Positions 43,200 through 50,675 of a stretch of 55,459 nt of DNA are shown piece by piece (within the stretch, counting starts at the first letter, position 1; each line of letters opens with the position of its first letter). This DNA comes from CAYUPI01 sp964446585 (lineage in GTDB: Bacteria; Verrucomicrobiota; Verrucomicrobiia; Limisphaerales; UBA8199). The notes under the pieces were generated by a model, which was not told the DNA's origin, did not search any database, and saw only the letters and a list, made by a program, of their open reading frames with translations. The translations under genes and the position numbers were made by a program. The stretch spans positions 1 through 55,459 of the forward strand of contig CAYUPI010000038.1 in NCBI GenBank assembly GCA_964446585.1, in the 5' to 3' direction.

Positions 43200-43848
43200 C
43201 CTCGAGCAGTCAATCGCGGAATGGCGGCGGAAGATGGTTGCAGGTGGGATTAAAACGCCTGACGTCCTGAACGAATTGGAGAGCCATTTGCGCGATGAGG
43301 TGGACCAGCACGTGCGGTCAGGGCTGAGCGTCCAAAAGGGTTTCGAGATTGCCATCCAAAGGATGGGCAAGACAGAGTCGCTCCGGTCGGAATTTCAAAA
43401 GGCAGAAGCGATGAAGCGCGTACGGTTGCGGACGCAACTATTTTGTTTGCTTGGCGTCGCGGTGAGCTTCCTAATCGCCACCGGCAGCTTCGGTTATTTC
43501 GTCATCCTCCCCATGGCGACGCGGGCGAGCGCACAGTACGCTGCGTGGATCGGATTTTCCAATCCCCAGGCCAACGCCAGCTTCGCATGGAGGCTCGTGA
43601 TCGGAGTGTGTGTGGGCTTGGCAATGCCGGTGGGTGTGCTGGTCCTCGTTAAGGCTGGAATCCTGAATCACAAAAAACTCGTCAGGCTCCGACCTTGCAT
43701 CATCGTGGTGAATCTCATCCTCGGTGCAGTGCTGACCACACCCGAATTAGTGACTCAGGTTATCATATTTGTCCCGCTCCAACTCCTCTATGAAGCCAGC
43801 GTCTTGCTTGCCCGAATTCGGGAGCGGCGCGAGCAGAAGAGCGCTTGA
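43192..43848 (+). CDS. permease-prefix domain fused to a TatC-like four-helix membrane domain
   Basis: 218 residues. The N-terminal 75 (WRRKMVAGGIKTPDVLNELE, SHLRDEVDQHVRSGLS, AIQRMGKTESLRSEF) resemble the permease-prefix/HAAS-type domain found on PadR-controlled membrane proteins. Helices at about 82-109, 132-156, 168-184 and 188-207 follow. FGYFVILPMATRA, AMPVGVLVLVKAGI, KLVRLRPCIIVVN and LTTPELVTQVIIFVPLQLLY align by eye with TatC TM3-TM6. The functional Glu of TatC (E. coli E170) is Ala144, and the TPPD motif reads TTPE. Not a working TatC by itself; function unknown. Confidence 0.72.
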   Translation: MFNLEQSIAEWRRKMVAGGIKTPDVLNELESHLRDEVDQHVRSGLSVQKGFEIAIQRMGKTESLRSEFQKAEAMKRVRLRTQLFCLLGVAVSFLIATGSFGYFVILPMATRASAQYAAWIGFSNPQANASFAWRLVIGVCVGLAMPVGVLVLVKAGILNHKKLVRLRPCIIVVNLILGAVLTTPELVTQVIIFVPLQLLYEASVLLARIRERREQKSA

Positions 43849-43885
43849 TTCGGAGCACACGCGAGGGATTCCGCCGTTGCAACTC

Positions 43886-44230
43886 TCAGGCATCCGGCTC
43901 CCCTCCTTCCGGCCCGTAAAAGGCAACCCATACCGCAAAGTCGGCGGAAAAATCCTCGAAGCGATGCTTACAGCCAGCGCCCACAAACACAAATGAACCG
44001 GCCTCCACTGGATGTCGCCTGTCTCCATCAAAGAAAACGCCCTTTCCGCGAATGACAAAATACACCTCGTCGCGGGTATGTGGCTTTTGAGGGTCATGAT
44101 CTTTAGGCGTGTAAAGCTCAACGACGAGCGATCCATGCGAAAACACCGGAATTGCGAGGTTGCCAGGCGGCGGGGGACCTTTCGCCAAGGCATCGGCCAA
44201 ACTCACAGATGCGATGTTGGACGTCTTCAT
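43886..44230 (-). CDS. cupin-domain protein
   Basis: 114 residues, a single small beta-barrel. Metal-site pattern HTRDEVYFVIRGKGVFFDGD with a second histidine in GAGCKHRFEDFSADFAVWVA. Cupin-2 proteins range from isomerases to dioxygenases and sugar binders; nothing here decides. ATG at 44230; a 26-codon hydrophobic frame overlaps its start by 4 nt. Confidence 0.85.
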   Translation of the reverse strand: MKTSNIASVSLADALAKGPPPPGNLAIPVFSHGSLVVELYTPKDHDPQKPHTRDEVYFVIRGKGVFFDGDRRHPVEAGSFVFVGAGCKHRFEDFSADFAVWVAFYGPEGGEPDA

Positions 44231-44307
44231 TCCGATAGGATGCCTGAAAACCCAAGCTCGGCGACGAGGCTGAGCAAAGCCAAAGCCACCGCGACTGACC
44301 CGTTCAT
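44227..44307 (-). CDS. possible 26-residue hydrophobic peptide upstream of the cupin gene
   Basis: MNGSVAVALALLSLVAEL, then GFSGILSE: a single hydrophobic helix whose TGA overlaps the cupin ATG (ATGA). The ribosome-binding site is weak (GAGAGAAA). It may be a leader peptide or a chance frame. The rest of the 166-nt gap shows nothing else. Confidence 0.25.
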   Translation of the reverse strand: MNGSVAVALALLSLVAELGFSGILSE

Positions 44308-44396
44308 GTCATTTTCTCTCGCCCGTGATTGTCGTTCCTTCCTGCGAAAGGTTCAAGTGTGTCGCCTAGGACTTTTCGGTTCGGTCGAAGGTAACT

Positions 44397-44819
44397 TCAC
44401 TGCTCCGGAAGAATCTCCAGCGTGAGGGAATAGTCCGCATAGCCAATAGCTCGCCAGAAGGCCACCGCCTCTTTGTTCGTTACGAGGACATCGACAGTCA
44501 GTCGCTTGATCTTGTGCCAAATTTCCGAACGAAGAATCTGGACGGCCTGGCGGCCAATTCCTCGCCGGCGAAGATGACGCACGACGAAGAGCTGCCGCAA
44601 GTAAATCTCCTCGGCTTGCTCGCGGAACAGAGCGTAGGCGACGACCTGCCCGGCGTCTTCAAAAACAATCGCCGTATATTCGCCAGCGAGCCACCCCCGC
44701 ATTCGTTGCTCGAGTTCAGGAACAGTCATGCGGTTGCGATGTCCCTCGTCCCGAATCAACTGGTAGTTTAACTGCGCCAAAAGAGGACAATCATCCGCTG
44801 TCGCCTGCCGATATGTCAT
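44397..44819 (-). CDS. GNAT-family N-acetyltransferase
   Basis: 140 residues. Acetyl-CoA site RHLRRRGIGRQAV (Q/R-x-x-G-x-G/A pattern), preceded by the strand EEIYLRQLFVV, and the C-terminal NKEAVAFWRAIGYADYSLTL typical of the fold. Acceptor substrate unknown. It follows another GNAT gene by 9 nt on the same strand. Confidence 0.88.
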   Translation of the reverse strand: MTYRQATADDCPLLAQLNYQLIRDEGHRNRMTVPELEQRMRGWLAGEYTAIVFEDAGQVVAYALFREQAEEIYLRQLFVVRHLRRRGIGRQAVQILRSEIWHKIKRLTVDVLVTNKEAVAFWRAIGYADYSLTLEILPEQ

Positions 44820-44828
44820 ACGCGCCGG

Positions 44829-45245
44829 TCAGTGGTCATAGCCGGCATAAATCCACATCGACTCGGTTTTGCCCGCGCGCTCGAACCCACATTTGCGATA
44901 GAAATCCAAGGCGCGTCCATCGGCGACGAGCATGTGCTGGTGAAATCCCTCGTAACGCGCCATGAGTCGGCGCATGAGCTCCGTCCCGATGCCGAGACCC
45001 TGATACTGCGGCAGCACGAGCAAGTGAGAATAGTAAACAACGAGGTAACCGTCGGAGATGGCATTGCCCAGTCCGACAAGTTTGCCGCCATCCCAAGCAG
45101 TGACGAGTGAATGGGAAGCAAGGAGCGCCTTGTGCAACGACTCTGGCTTGTCCGCTGAGGACCACCCATTGGCTCGGTAAAGGGTCAAGACACTTGCAAG
45201 CGGCAGGTCGCGTGTTTCACTGTATTGGATGGCGTTCGGAGTCAT
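44829..45245 (-). CDS. GNAT-family N-acetyltransferase
   Basis: 138 residues from the ATG at 45245 (MTPNAIQYSETRDLPLAS); upstream codons are not conserved in character. Acetyl-CoA site LPQYQGLGIGTELMRRLM and the end ADGRALDFYRKCGFERAG are typical. It resembles the short YhbS/YjcF-like acetyltransferases. First of a two-GNAT operon. Confidence 0.88.
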   Translation of the reverse strand: MTPNAIQYSETRDLPLASVLTLYRANGWSSADKPESLHKALLASHSLVTAWDGGKLVGLGNAISDGYLVVYYSHLLVLPQYQGLGIGTELMRRLMARYEGFHQHMLVADGRALDFYRKCGFERAGKTESMWIYAGYDH

Positions 45246-45307
45246 GCGAGCGTGGCGCCGCCTGCCTATATGCTCATAATGCCCAACGAACGCCGCAAGA
45301 CGCAAAC

Positions 45308-45463
45308 TCATTTCGCGCGCTTCCAAACCTCGGTCCAAGGATTATCGATGCCGGTCTGCGTGAGGGTATCACCTTCGACCTTAATCGTGAGCTTGAAAGT
45401 CTGCTTGATGAGGTTGGTGGTGCCCTCGTTGGCTTATTCGACGGTCTCGAGGTATTCGTTTCC
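45308..45463 (-). pseudogene. remnant of a small conserved protein gene
   Basis: On the minus strand the frame reads GNEYLETVE, stop (TAA at 45436-45434), ANEGTTNLIKQTFKLTIKVE, GDTLTQTGIDNPWTEVWKRA, K, stop. The two halves join in the same frame as one plausible domain: I recall small proteins ending with a Y before ANEG and closing TEVWKR(V)K, so TAC to TAA could be the inactivating change. Upstream the coding sense is lost within GCGCTCAGA repeats. The remaining 147 nt to rpsP hold no recognisable gene. Confidence 0.6.
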
Positions 45464-45609
45464 TCTGAGCGCTCTGAGCGCAAAAAAACTGGAAACGGGG
45501 CTTGCCAAGGCCGCCCCCTGAGACTAGGCTCTCGCTTCCTTTTTGGGAACACCGACGGGCGTGCGAGGTTCGAGTGAGACGGCAGCCCGGTGGACAGGAA
45601 GATTTTTTT

Positions 45610-45882
45610 ATGGCAGTTAAGATTCGCATGAAGCGCGCGGGGGCGAAAAACGCCCCGGTATTCCGCATTGTCGTGGCCGATGGCCGAAGCCCGAGAGACG
45701 GCAAGTTTATCGAGGAAATCGGCACTTACCAACCTCTGAAAAAAGGCACCAATTACACTCTGGATCTGGAGCGGGCCAATTACTGGCTGAGCCATGGCGC
45801 CCAGCCCAGCGAGACCGTTGCCAGTTTCATTAAGAAAGCGTCCAAAGCCGCCGCTGCTACCGCTGCGGCCGCGCCGGCATAA
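45610..45882 (+). CDS. rpsP: 30S ribosomal protein S16
   Basis: 90 residues starting MAVKIRMKRAGAKNAPVFRI, with VVADGRSPRDGKFIEEIGTY, as in all S16 proteins; an Ala-rich tail (KAAAATAAAAPA) extends it. AGGA lies about 11 nt upstream, before a run of seven T next to the ATG. First gene of rpsP-khpA-trmD-rplS. Confidence 0.96.
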   Translation: MAVKIRMKRAGAKNAPVFRIVVADGRSPRDGKFIEEIGTYQPLKKGTNYTLDLERANYWLSHGAQPSETVASFIKKASKAAAATAAAAPA

Positions 45883-45897
45883 CCTAGCAATGAATTT

Positions 45898-46143
45898 ATG
45901 CAGGCCTTTCTCGAATACGTCGTCAGGGGTCTGGTACAAAACCCGGAAGCGGTCAGCGTAACGCCGGTCGAACGCGAGGGGACGACGGTTTACGAACTGC
46001 GGTTGCATCCGCAGGACGTCGGGAAAGTCATCGGACGTCAGGGCATGACGATCAACGCGATCCGGTCGCTGCTATTGGCGGGTAGTGCCAAACAGGGGCT
46101 CCGCTGCACGTTGGAAATCGTCGAGGAAAACGCGCCGAGTTGA
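45898..46143 (+). CDS. khpA: KH-domain RNA-binding protein (KhpA/YlqC type)
   Basis: 81 residues, a single KH domain with GRQG in DVGKVIGRQGMTINAIRSLL. FLEYVVRGLVQNPEAVSVTP is the usual N-terminus. KhpA binds RNA in ribosome assembly and cell-size control in other bacteria. It lies 15 nt after rpsP, the usual place. Confidence 0.92.
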   Translation: MQAFLEYVVRGLVQNPEAVSVTPVEREGTTVYELRLHPQDVGKVIGRQGMTINAIRSLLLAGSAKQGLRCTLEIVEENAPS

Positions 46144-46246
46144 GCCGGGGCGGAGCGGTGGGAAACCACGATTTGACAGGGCGCGGCGCAGCAGCGGCCG
46201 AGGATAGAATCTTGAGGATAGCAGACGCGCTGCGCTCCATCAGGTT

Positions 46247-46915
46247 ATGAAGATCGATGTGCTCACGCTGTTTCCCGCGATGTTTGCGGGTCCATTGGAT
46301 GAGAGCATCATCAAGCGGGCGCGGGAATCGGGGCTGCTGGATCTGGCGCTCCACAATTTGCGCGATTATGCGCACGACCGGCATCGAACAGTGGATGACC
46401 GGCCCTTCGGGGGCGGTCCGGGGATGTTGCTGAAGCCGGAACCGATCTTTGAAGCTGTAGAACATTTGGCGAGCCCGGAGACGCGGATCATTTTGCTATC
46501 GCCGTCGGGCCGGAGTTTTACTCAGGCCATTGCTCATGAGCTGGCCCTGGCGCCGAGGCTGTTGTTAATCTCCGGCCACTACGAAGGGTTTGATGAGCGC
46601 GTGCGGCAGCATCTCGCGAATGACGAATTGTCGATCGGCGATTACGTCCTGACGAACGGCGCGCTGCCGGCCATGGTCGTGATCGACGCCGTAGCGCGTC
46701 TGTTGCCGGGCGTGCTAGGCCATGAACAAAGTGCGCAGGAAGAATCCTTCAGCCACAGTTTGCTGGAGTATCCGCAATATACGAGGCCGGCGGATTTTCG
46801 CGGGATGAAGGTGCCGGACGTGCTGTTATCGGGCAACCATGCCGAGATCGCACGCTGGCGGGCCGAGCAGGCACGGCTGCGCACCAGTGAGCGCCGGCCC
46901 GATTTGATGTGCTAA
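46247..46915 (+). CDS. trmD: tRNA (guanine37-N1)-methyltransferase
   Basis: 222 residues, somewhat shorter than E. coli TrmD (255). SPOUT knot: MKIDVLTLFPAMFAGPLDES, DDRPFGGGPGMLLKPEPIF, LISGHYEGFDERVRQ, SIGDYVLTNGALPAMVVIDA (with the catalytic Asp nearby). It methylates G37 of tRNAs with SAM to prevent frameshifting. rimM, normally just upstream, is absent: only 103 nt separate khpA and trmD. Confidence 0.95.
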   Translation: MKIDVLTLFPAMFAGPLDESIIKRARESGLLDLALHNLRDYAHDRHRTVDDRPFGGGPGMLLKPEPIFEAVEHLASPETRIILLSPSGRSFTQAIAHELALAPRLLLISGHYEGFDERVRQHLANDELSIGDYVLTNGALPAMVVIDAVARLLPGVLGHEQSAQEESFSHSLLEYPQYTRPADFRGMKVPDVLLSGNHAEIARWRAEQARLRTSERRPDLMC

Positions 46916-46962
46916 GAATAGAATGATGGAATAATGGACTGATGGATGAGTGGATTGATGGG
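46915..46962. repeat. short-word near-repeat (AATGATGGA family)
   Basis: AATAGAATGATGGA, ATAATGGA, CTGATGGA, TGAGTGGA and TTGATGGG follow each other between trmD and rplS. Confidence 0.65.
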
Positions 46963-47023
46963 AAACACCCAGTTTTTAAGGACTCTAAGAAATTGAAGTA
47001 CTGAAGCGCGGGACACGAATTTT

Positions 47024-47425
47024 ATGAACCAGGCAATACTAGATAAAATTGAATCGGAACAATTCCGAAAGGAAGCCGCGCAATTCAACGTCGGCGATAC
47101 CGTGCGCGTGCACACCAAAGTGGTGGAAGGCGACAAAGAACGCATTCAGATTTTTACCGGAGTGGTGATTGGACGCCGCGGACATGGGTTGAACGAGACG
47201 TTCACCGTGCGCCGCATCAGCTATGGCGAAGGCGTCGAGCGCGTCTTTCCCGTGCACTCACCGCTGGTTGAGAAGATCGAAGTGGAACGCAAAGGTTCCG
47301 TCCGCCGGGCGAAGCTGACTTATCTTCGCCGCCGGCTGGGCAAGGGCGCCACACTGGTGAGAGAGAAGGAAGGACGGGGAGCGGCGGGCGCTGAAGATGC
47401 TGCTGAAGTAGCACAGTCTGGTTAG
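47024..47425 (+). CDS. rplS: 50S ribosomal protein L19
   Basis: 133 residues. VGDTVRVHTKVVEGDKERIQ, FTGVVIGRRGHGLNETFTVR, ISYGEGVERVFPVHSP and RAKLTYLRRRLGKGA are the L19 blocks; a 20-residue acidic tail follows. Last gene of the operon; convergent with hisS 17 nt away, with no hairpin terminator visible between. Confidence 0.96.
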   Translation: MNQAILDKIESEQFRKEAAQFNVGDTVRVHTKVVEGDKERIQIFTGVVIGRRGHGLNETFTVRRISYGEGVERVFPVHSPLVEKIEVERKGSVRRAKLTYLRRRLGKGATLVREKEGRGAAGAEDAAEVAQSG

Positions 47426-47442
47426 TGCGGTGCGAGGAGGAA

Positions 47443-48705
47443 CTAATCCCGGCTGGCGAGCAGCACGCGGGCCGCATCGGCGAGTTGGACAACCTTCTCG
47501 GCGCGCGTTCGCAGGTTTCTGACTCTGACCTCCAGGCCGCCACCCGTGTTTCGTTCGAGCTTGACCAGGCACGTCGCTCCGAGTTCCTGGGCGCGTTTGA
47601 ACTGGCGGTCGGTCTTGGCCGGCGTCAGGGAATAATCCACCGCGAGGCCGGCAGTTCGCAGATGCTGGATGAGGTGCAAGGACTCCGCGCGCAGCGTCTC
47701 CTCTTCAATGAGGCAAAAGGCATCGAGCGATGCCCGGAACGCGGGCAGTAGCTCCCGCGCCTTGAGCAGTTCCAACAGCACGACATCTCCCATGCCGAAG
47801 CCGAGCGCGGGAAGGTCCACTCGCCCACCGCTCAACATTTTCACCAGATTATCATAGCGGCCGCCGCCCGCGATGGCGCGAAATTCTCCTTTGTGATCGA
47901 ACGCCTCAAATACAATCCCCGTGTAATACGCCAGCCCGCGAATTACTCCGTAATCAACTTTGACGAATTCCTCCAGCCCGCGGGCGGAGAGATTGTCGAG
48001 AATCAGTTGAATCTGTGCGGTTGGACTCGCTCCCTCGATCAGCGCGGTCACTTTCGCCAGTGACAAACCGAGCGTGGAGAGCTTTTGCTCGATGCTGGCC
48101 GGCTCCTCGCCGGCGAGTTTGTCAACTACCTGGTAAAACTCGTATTCGCGGGCAGGATCTCCCTGGTTCTTCAGGAAGAAATCATGCCAGGCGTTGCGGC
48201 TGCTCAGCCGGATGACAAAATCTTTCGGGGTCAGTCCGAAGGAACGAAGCACATCGATTAGCAGGGCGATTAGCTCTGCATCAGCTCCCGTCTCCGCTTC
48301 ACCGACAATGTCGGCATTGAGCTGGAAATGTTCGCGCAGGCGGCCTTTTTGCTGCCGTTCATAGCGGAAAAGCTGCGGGACGGAGAACCATTTGGCCGGC
48401 TTTTTGTAGCTGCGCTCGTGGGCGGCGATCATCCGCGCCAGGGTCGGCGTCATTTCCGGCCGCAACGACACCTCGCGTTCGCCCTTGTCCGTGAAATTGT
48501 AGAGCTGGCCGACGATTTCCTGGCCGCTCTTGGCCGTGAACAATTCCAGCGGCTCGAGCGGAGGTCCATCGTACTCCCGAAAGCCGTAGCGCCGCGCTGT
48601 CGCTCGCCATTGTTCGAAGATATATTGGCGCGCGTCGGCGCTCCACATGTCCGGCCGCGGCAGCGGCTCAGGATAGAAATCGCGAAACCCAGGGAGTCGG
48701 TCCAT
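47443..48705 (-). CDS. hisS: histidyl-tRNA synthetase
   Basis: Charges tRNA-His. 420 residues. Motif 1 region LPGFRDFYPEP; motif 2 WFSVPQLFRYERQQKGRLRE; the His-specific block GLAYYTGIVFEAFDHKGEFR; GGGRYDNLVKMLSGG; the C-terminal anticodon domain ends VVQLADAARVLLASRD. ATG at 48705. The leader consists of CCCAAA-type word repeats, with no clear Shine-Dalgarno sequence. Confidence 0.94.
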   Translation of the reverse strand: MDRLPGFRDFYPEPLPRPDMWSADARQYIFEQWRATARRYGFREYDGPPLEPLELFTAKSGQEIVGQLYNFTDKGEREVSLRPEMTPTLARMIAAHERSYKKPAKWFSVPQLFRYERQQKGRLREHFQLNADIVGEAETGADAELIALLIDVLRSFGLTPKDFVIRLSSRNAWHDFFLKNQGDPAREYEFYQVVDKLAGEEPASIEQKLSTLGLSLAKVTALIEGASPTAQIQLILDNLSARGLEEFVKVDYGVIRGLAYYTGIVFEAFDHKGEFRAIAGGGRYDNLVKMLSGGRVDLPALGFGMGDVVLLELLKARELLPAFRASLDAFCLIEEETLRAESLHLIQHLRTAGLAVDYSLTPAKTDRQFKRAQELGATCLVKLERNTGGGLEVRVRNLRTRAEKVVQLADAARVLLASRD

Positions 48706-48725
48706 AGCTTAGGCCAATCGATATG

Positions 48726-48770
48726 AAAAAAGCCCAAAGCCCAAAACCCAAATTCCAAAAAGAGCCGAGA
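48726..48770. repeat. short-word near-repeat (GCCCAAA family)
   Basis: AAAAAAGCCCAAA, GCCCAAA, ACCCAAA, TTCCAAA and AAGAGCCGAG follow each other in the hisS leader (155-nt gap to the HU gene). Confidence 0.65.
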
Positions 48771-48860
48771 TCTCGAAGTTCAACTCGTGGCGGCGAAGAG
48801 ATTCCGATTTTGGAATTTCTGAGTGTGTTGGAGCTTGGGATAATCGATTGGGGCCTTGCT

Positions 48861-49199
48861 TCAGGGAGGTGTTTGCTGTTTCTCCTTCTTTTTCGCGAGG
48901 ATTATTTCCGGAGAAAGCTTGAGCACTTCCGTGCGCATTTCTTTGCCGGGCTTGAATTTGACCACGGTCCTTTGGGGAATCGGGACATCTGTCGCCGGCG
49001 CGTTCGGATTGCGGCCGATGCGGGCCTTTCGAACCTTTACTTCGAACACGCCAAAGTTGCGAAGCTCAACATTTTCGCCCTTGGCCAGCGCCTCGGCGAT
49101 ATAATCGAGTGTCTTCTGGACGACATCGAGGACCTGCTGCTGCGGGACGTGCGTGTCGTTACTGATCCGGATAACCAGGTCGCGCTTAGTAAGTGTCAT
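48861..49199 (-). CDS. HU/IHF-family DNA-binding protein
   Basis: 112 residues. TLTKRDLVIRISNDTHVPQQ, FGVFEVKVRKARIGRNPN and VPIPQRTVVKFKPGKEM are the family blocks; the RNP tip of the DNA-bending arm is present. VPIP...VKFKPGK is closer to IHF than to HU. The C-terminal tail AKKKEKQQTPP extends about 12 residues past the usual end. Upstream of hisS on the same strand. Confidence 0.92.
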   Translation of the reverse strand: MTLTKRDLVIRISNDTHVPQQQVLDVVQKTLDYIAEALAKGENVELRNFGVFEVKVRKARIGRNPNAPATDVPIPQRTVVKFKPGKEMRTEVLKLSPEIILAKKKEKQQTPP

Positions 49200-49332
49200 A
49201 GGGTCATGGGGTTAACAGGCCATCTACTATCCCCGGTATAACTCCAGTGCCGGCAATGTCAAGCGGTGATAATTGGGGCGCGGCCTCAGGCTACACCATT
49301 GCGCACCCTCCGACTGCAGACGCGACCGGAGA

Positions 49333-49389
49333 GGGGACGGCACGTCCCCAAATCTTGCGCCTGTCAACGAACGGGGACGAGCCGTCCTC
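49333..49389. repeat. two direct copies of a small GGGGACG hairpin
   Basis: GGGGACG-GCA-CGTCCCC (49333-49349) is a perfect 7-bp hairpin; GGGGACG-AGC-CGTCCTC (49373-49389) repeats it with one G-T pair. They lie 40 nt apart in the 237-nt gap between the HU and ApbE genes, which holds no gene. They resemble REP-type elements. Confidence 0.6.
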
Positions 49390-49436
49390 GCTGCGAGTTC
49401 GTAGATGCGCGCCCTCAATTCTCCGCCTTTGTTGCG

Positions 49437-50561
49437 CTATTCCTGTAAGGCAATACTCTTGAACCCTCCGGAAGCCCAAACATGGTCTTGCCCGTTGCTT
49501 CGGACCAGGATCAATGCCGCCGTCCGAGGCAGCGAATCCACCAGCGCCAGGCCTCGTTCCGCTCCAAGCACGCTGACTCCGGTGGCCAGCGCGTCGGTCG
49601 TCGTCGCACAAGGAGCGATGATCGTCACCTGAATCCTTTGGGTCAGTCCGAGGCCGGTCGCAGGATCCACGATGTGCGAGTAACGCGTACCGCCAATCTC
49701 GATAAATTGCTCGGCGTCTCCGGAAGTGGAAATGCCGGCATTGCGAAGCAGCACCCTTCCTGCTTTTCCGAGGGTGGGCGAGTTCAGACCGGTAATGGCG
49801 ACTTTCCAGCCGCGCCGGCCCGGAGGCGGGTCGCCTACGGCGATGTCACCACTCGCCGCCACCAGCGCACGAGCGAGTCCCCTGCCCTTCAGCACCGCCA
49901 GCGCCTGATCGGCCGCATATCCCTTTGCGATCCCGCCCAGGTCCAGTCGCATATTCGGCACCAGCAACTCCGCCGTGTGGTGACGCCGATCCAGTCGCAG
50001 CTTTTTGTATCCGACCGAGGCGGCCGCAGCGGCCATTTCGACCGGCGTCGGCAAAGTCCTTTTCTTGCGCGCGAACCGCCACAAGCGCACAAACGGGCCC
50101 ACGGTCACGTCAAAGGCCCCATCAGTAAGCGCGGAGAAATGCTGCGCTTGCTCCAGCACCGCAAACAAATCGGCGCTGACGCGCACCGGGTGGCCGACCG
50201 GAGCTTCGCACAGCCGCATTAATTCGCTGTCGGCCTGGTAATCGCTCATGATGTCGTCCAGAGCAGCGACCCGGGCGAACGCGGCCCGAGCGGCGCTCCG
50301 GGCAGCGGCCTCTGTCGCAGCGTAGAGAGTGATCTGGAACAGAGTCCCCATATGGGGGCTGCTGAATTCGAACCGCTGAAGGTTTTGAGCGGGAGATGGC
50401 GGCGCAGAATGGCACGCGACGAGCAGGTGCAGCGCGAGGCAGGACCACGCGGCATGCCACGCTGAAGGCCGAAGGTCGAAGATCGAAGGACGAATCCAAT
50501 CCGAAATCCGAAATCTGAAATCCCAAATCCGAAGTTGACTAGCTGAGAGCCGCAGGTGCAT
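49437..50561 (-). CDS. apbE: FAD:protein FMN transferase (ApbE)
   Basis: Attaches FMN covalently to Thr of exported flavoproteins. 374 residues from the ATG at 50561 (GTG/ATG choices further up add 12). A probable lipobox LLVAC sits at about residue 50, unusually deep. Family motifs: MGTLFQITLY, LMRLCEA, DLGGIAKGYAADQAL, SGDIAVGDPP, YSHIVDPATG and TTDALATGVSVLG (metal site). Residues about 9-34 are encoded by a word repeat (CCGAAAT family), so the true start is uncertain. No Nqr/Rnf substrate nearby. Confidence 0.9.
   Translation of the reverse strand: MHLRLSASQLRIWDFRFRISDWIRPSIFDLRPSAWHAAWSCLALHLLVACHSAPPSPAQNLQRFEFSSPHMGTLFQITLYAATEAAARSAARAAFARVAALDDIMSDYQADSELMRLCEAPVGHPVRVSADLFAVLEQAQHFSALTDGAFDVTVGPFVRLWRFARKKRTLPTPVEMAAAAASVGYKKLRLDRRHHTAELLVPNMRLDLGGIAKGYAADQALAVLKGRGLARALVAASGDIAVGDPPPGRRGWKVAITGLNSPTLGKAGRVLLRNAGISTSGDAEQFIEIGGTRYSHIVDPATGLGLTQRIQVTIIAPCATTTDALATGVSVLGAERGLALVDSLPRTAALILVRSNGQDHVWASGGFKSIALQE
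50463..50535. repeat. short-word near-repeat (CCGAAAT family) within the apbE 5' end
   Basis: GAAGGCC, GAAGGTC, GAAGATC, GAAGGAC, then ATCCAATCC, GAAATCC, GAAATCT, GAAATCCC and AAATCC follow one another. On the minus strand it stays open in the apbE frame (IWDFRFRISDWIRPSIFDLR). Confidence 0.65.
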
Positions 50562-50675
50562 CCCCTGGCATGGGTGGCGGCACTTTAACCAAGTCATTCA
50601 ACTTTCATTAGCCATCACCACAAGCGCGGCCGAGAGCGCCACGATCGGCGTGAACGGCTGGTCATCCCTGAACGC

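Noticed and set aside
45274..46008. Minus-strand 244-codon frame over rpsP
   Set aside because: It crosses rpsP and khpA in antisense and has no protein-like pattern; the real minus-strand remnant is in another frame.
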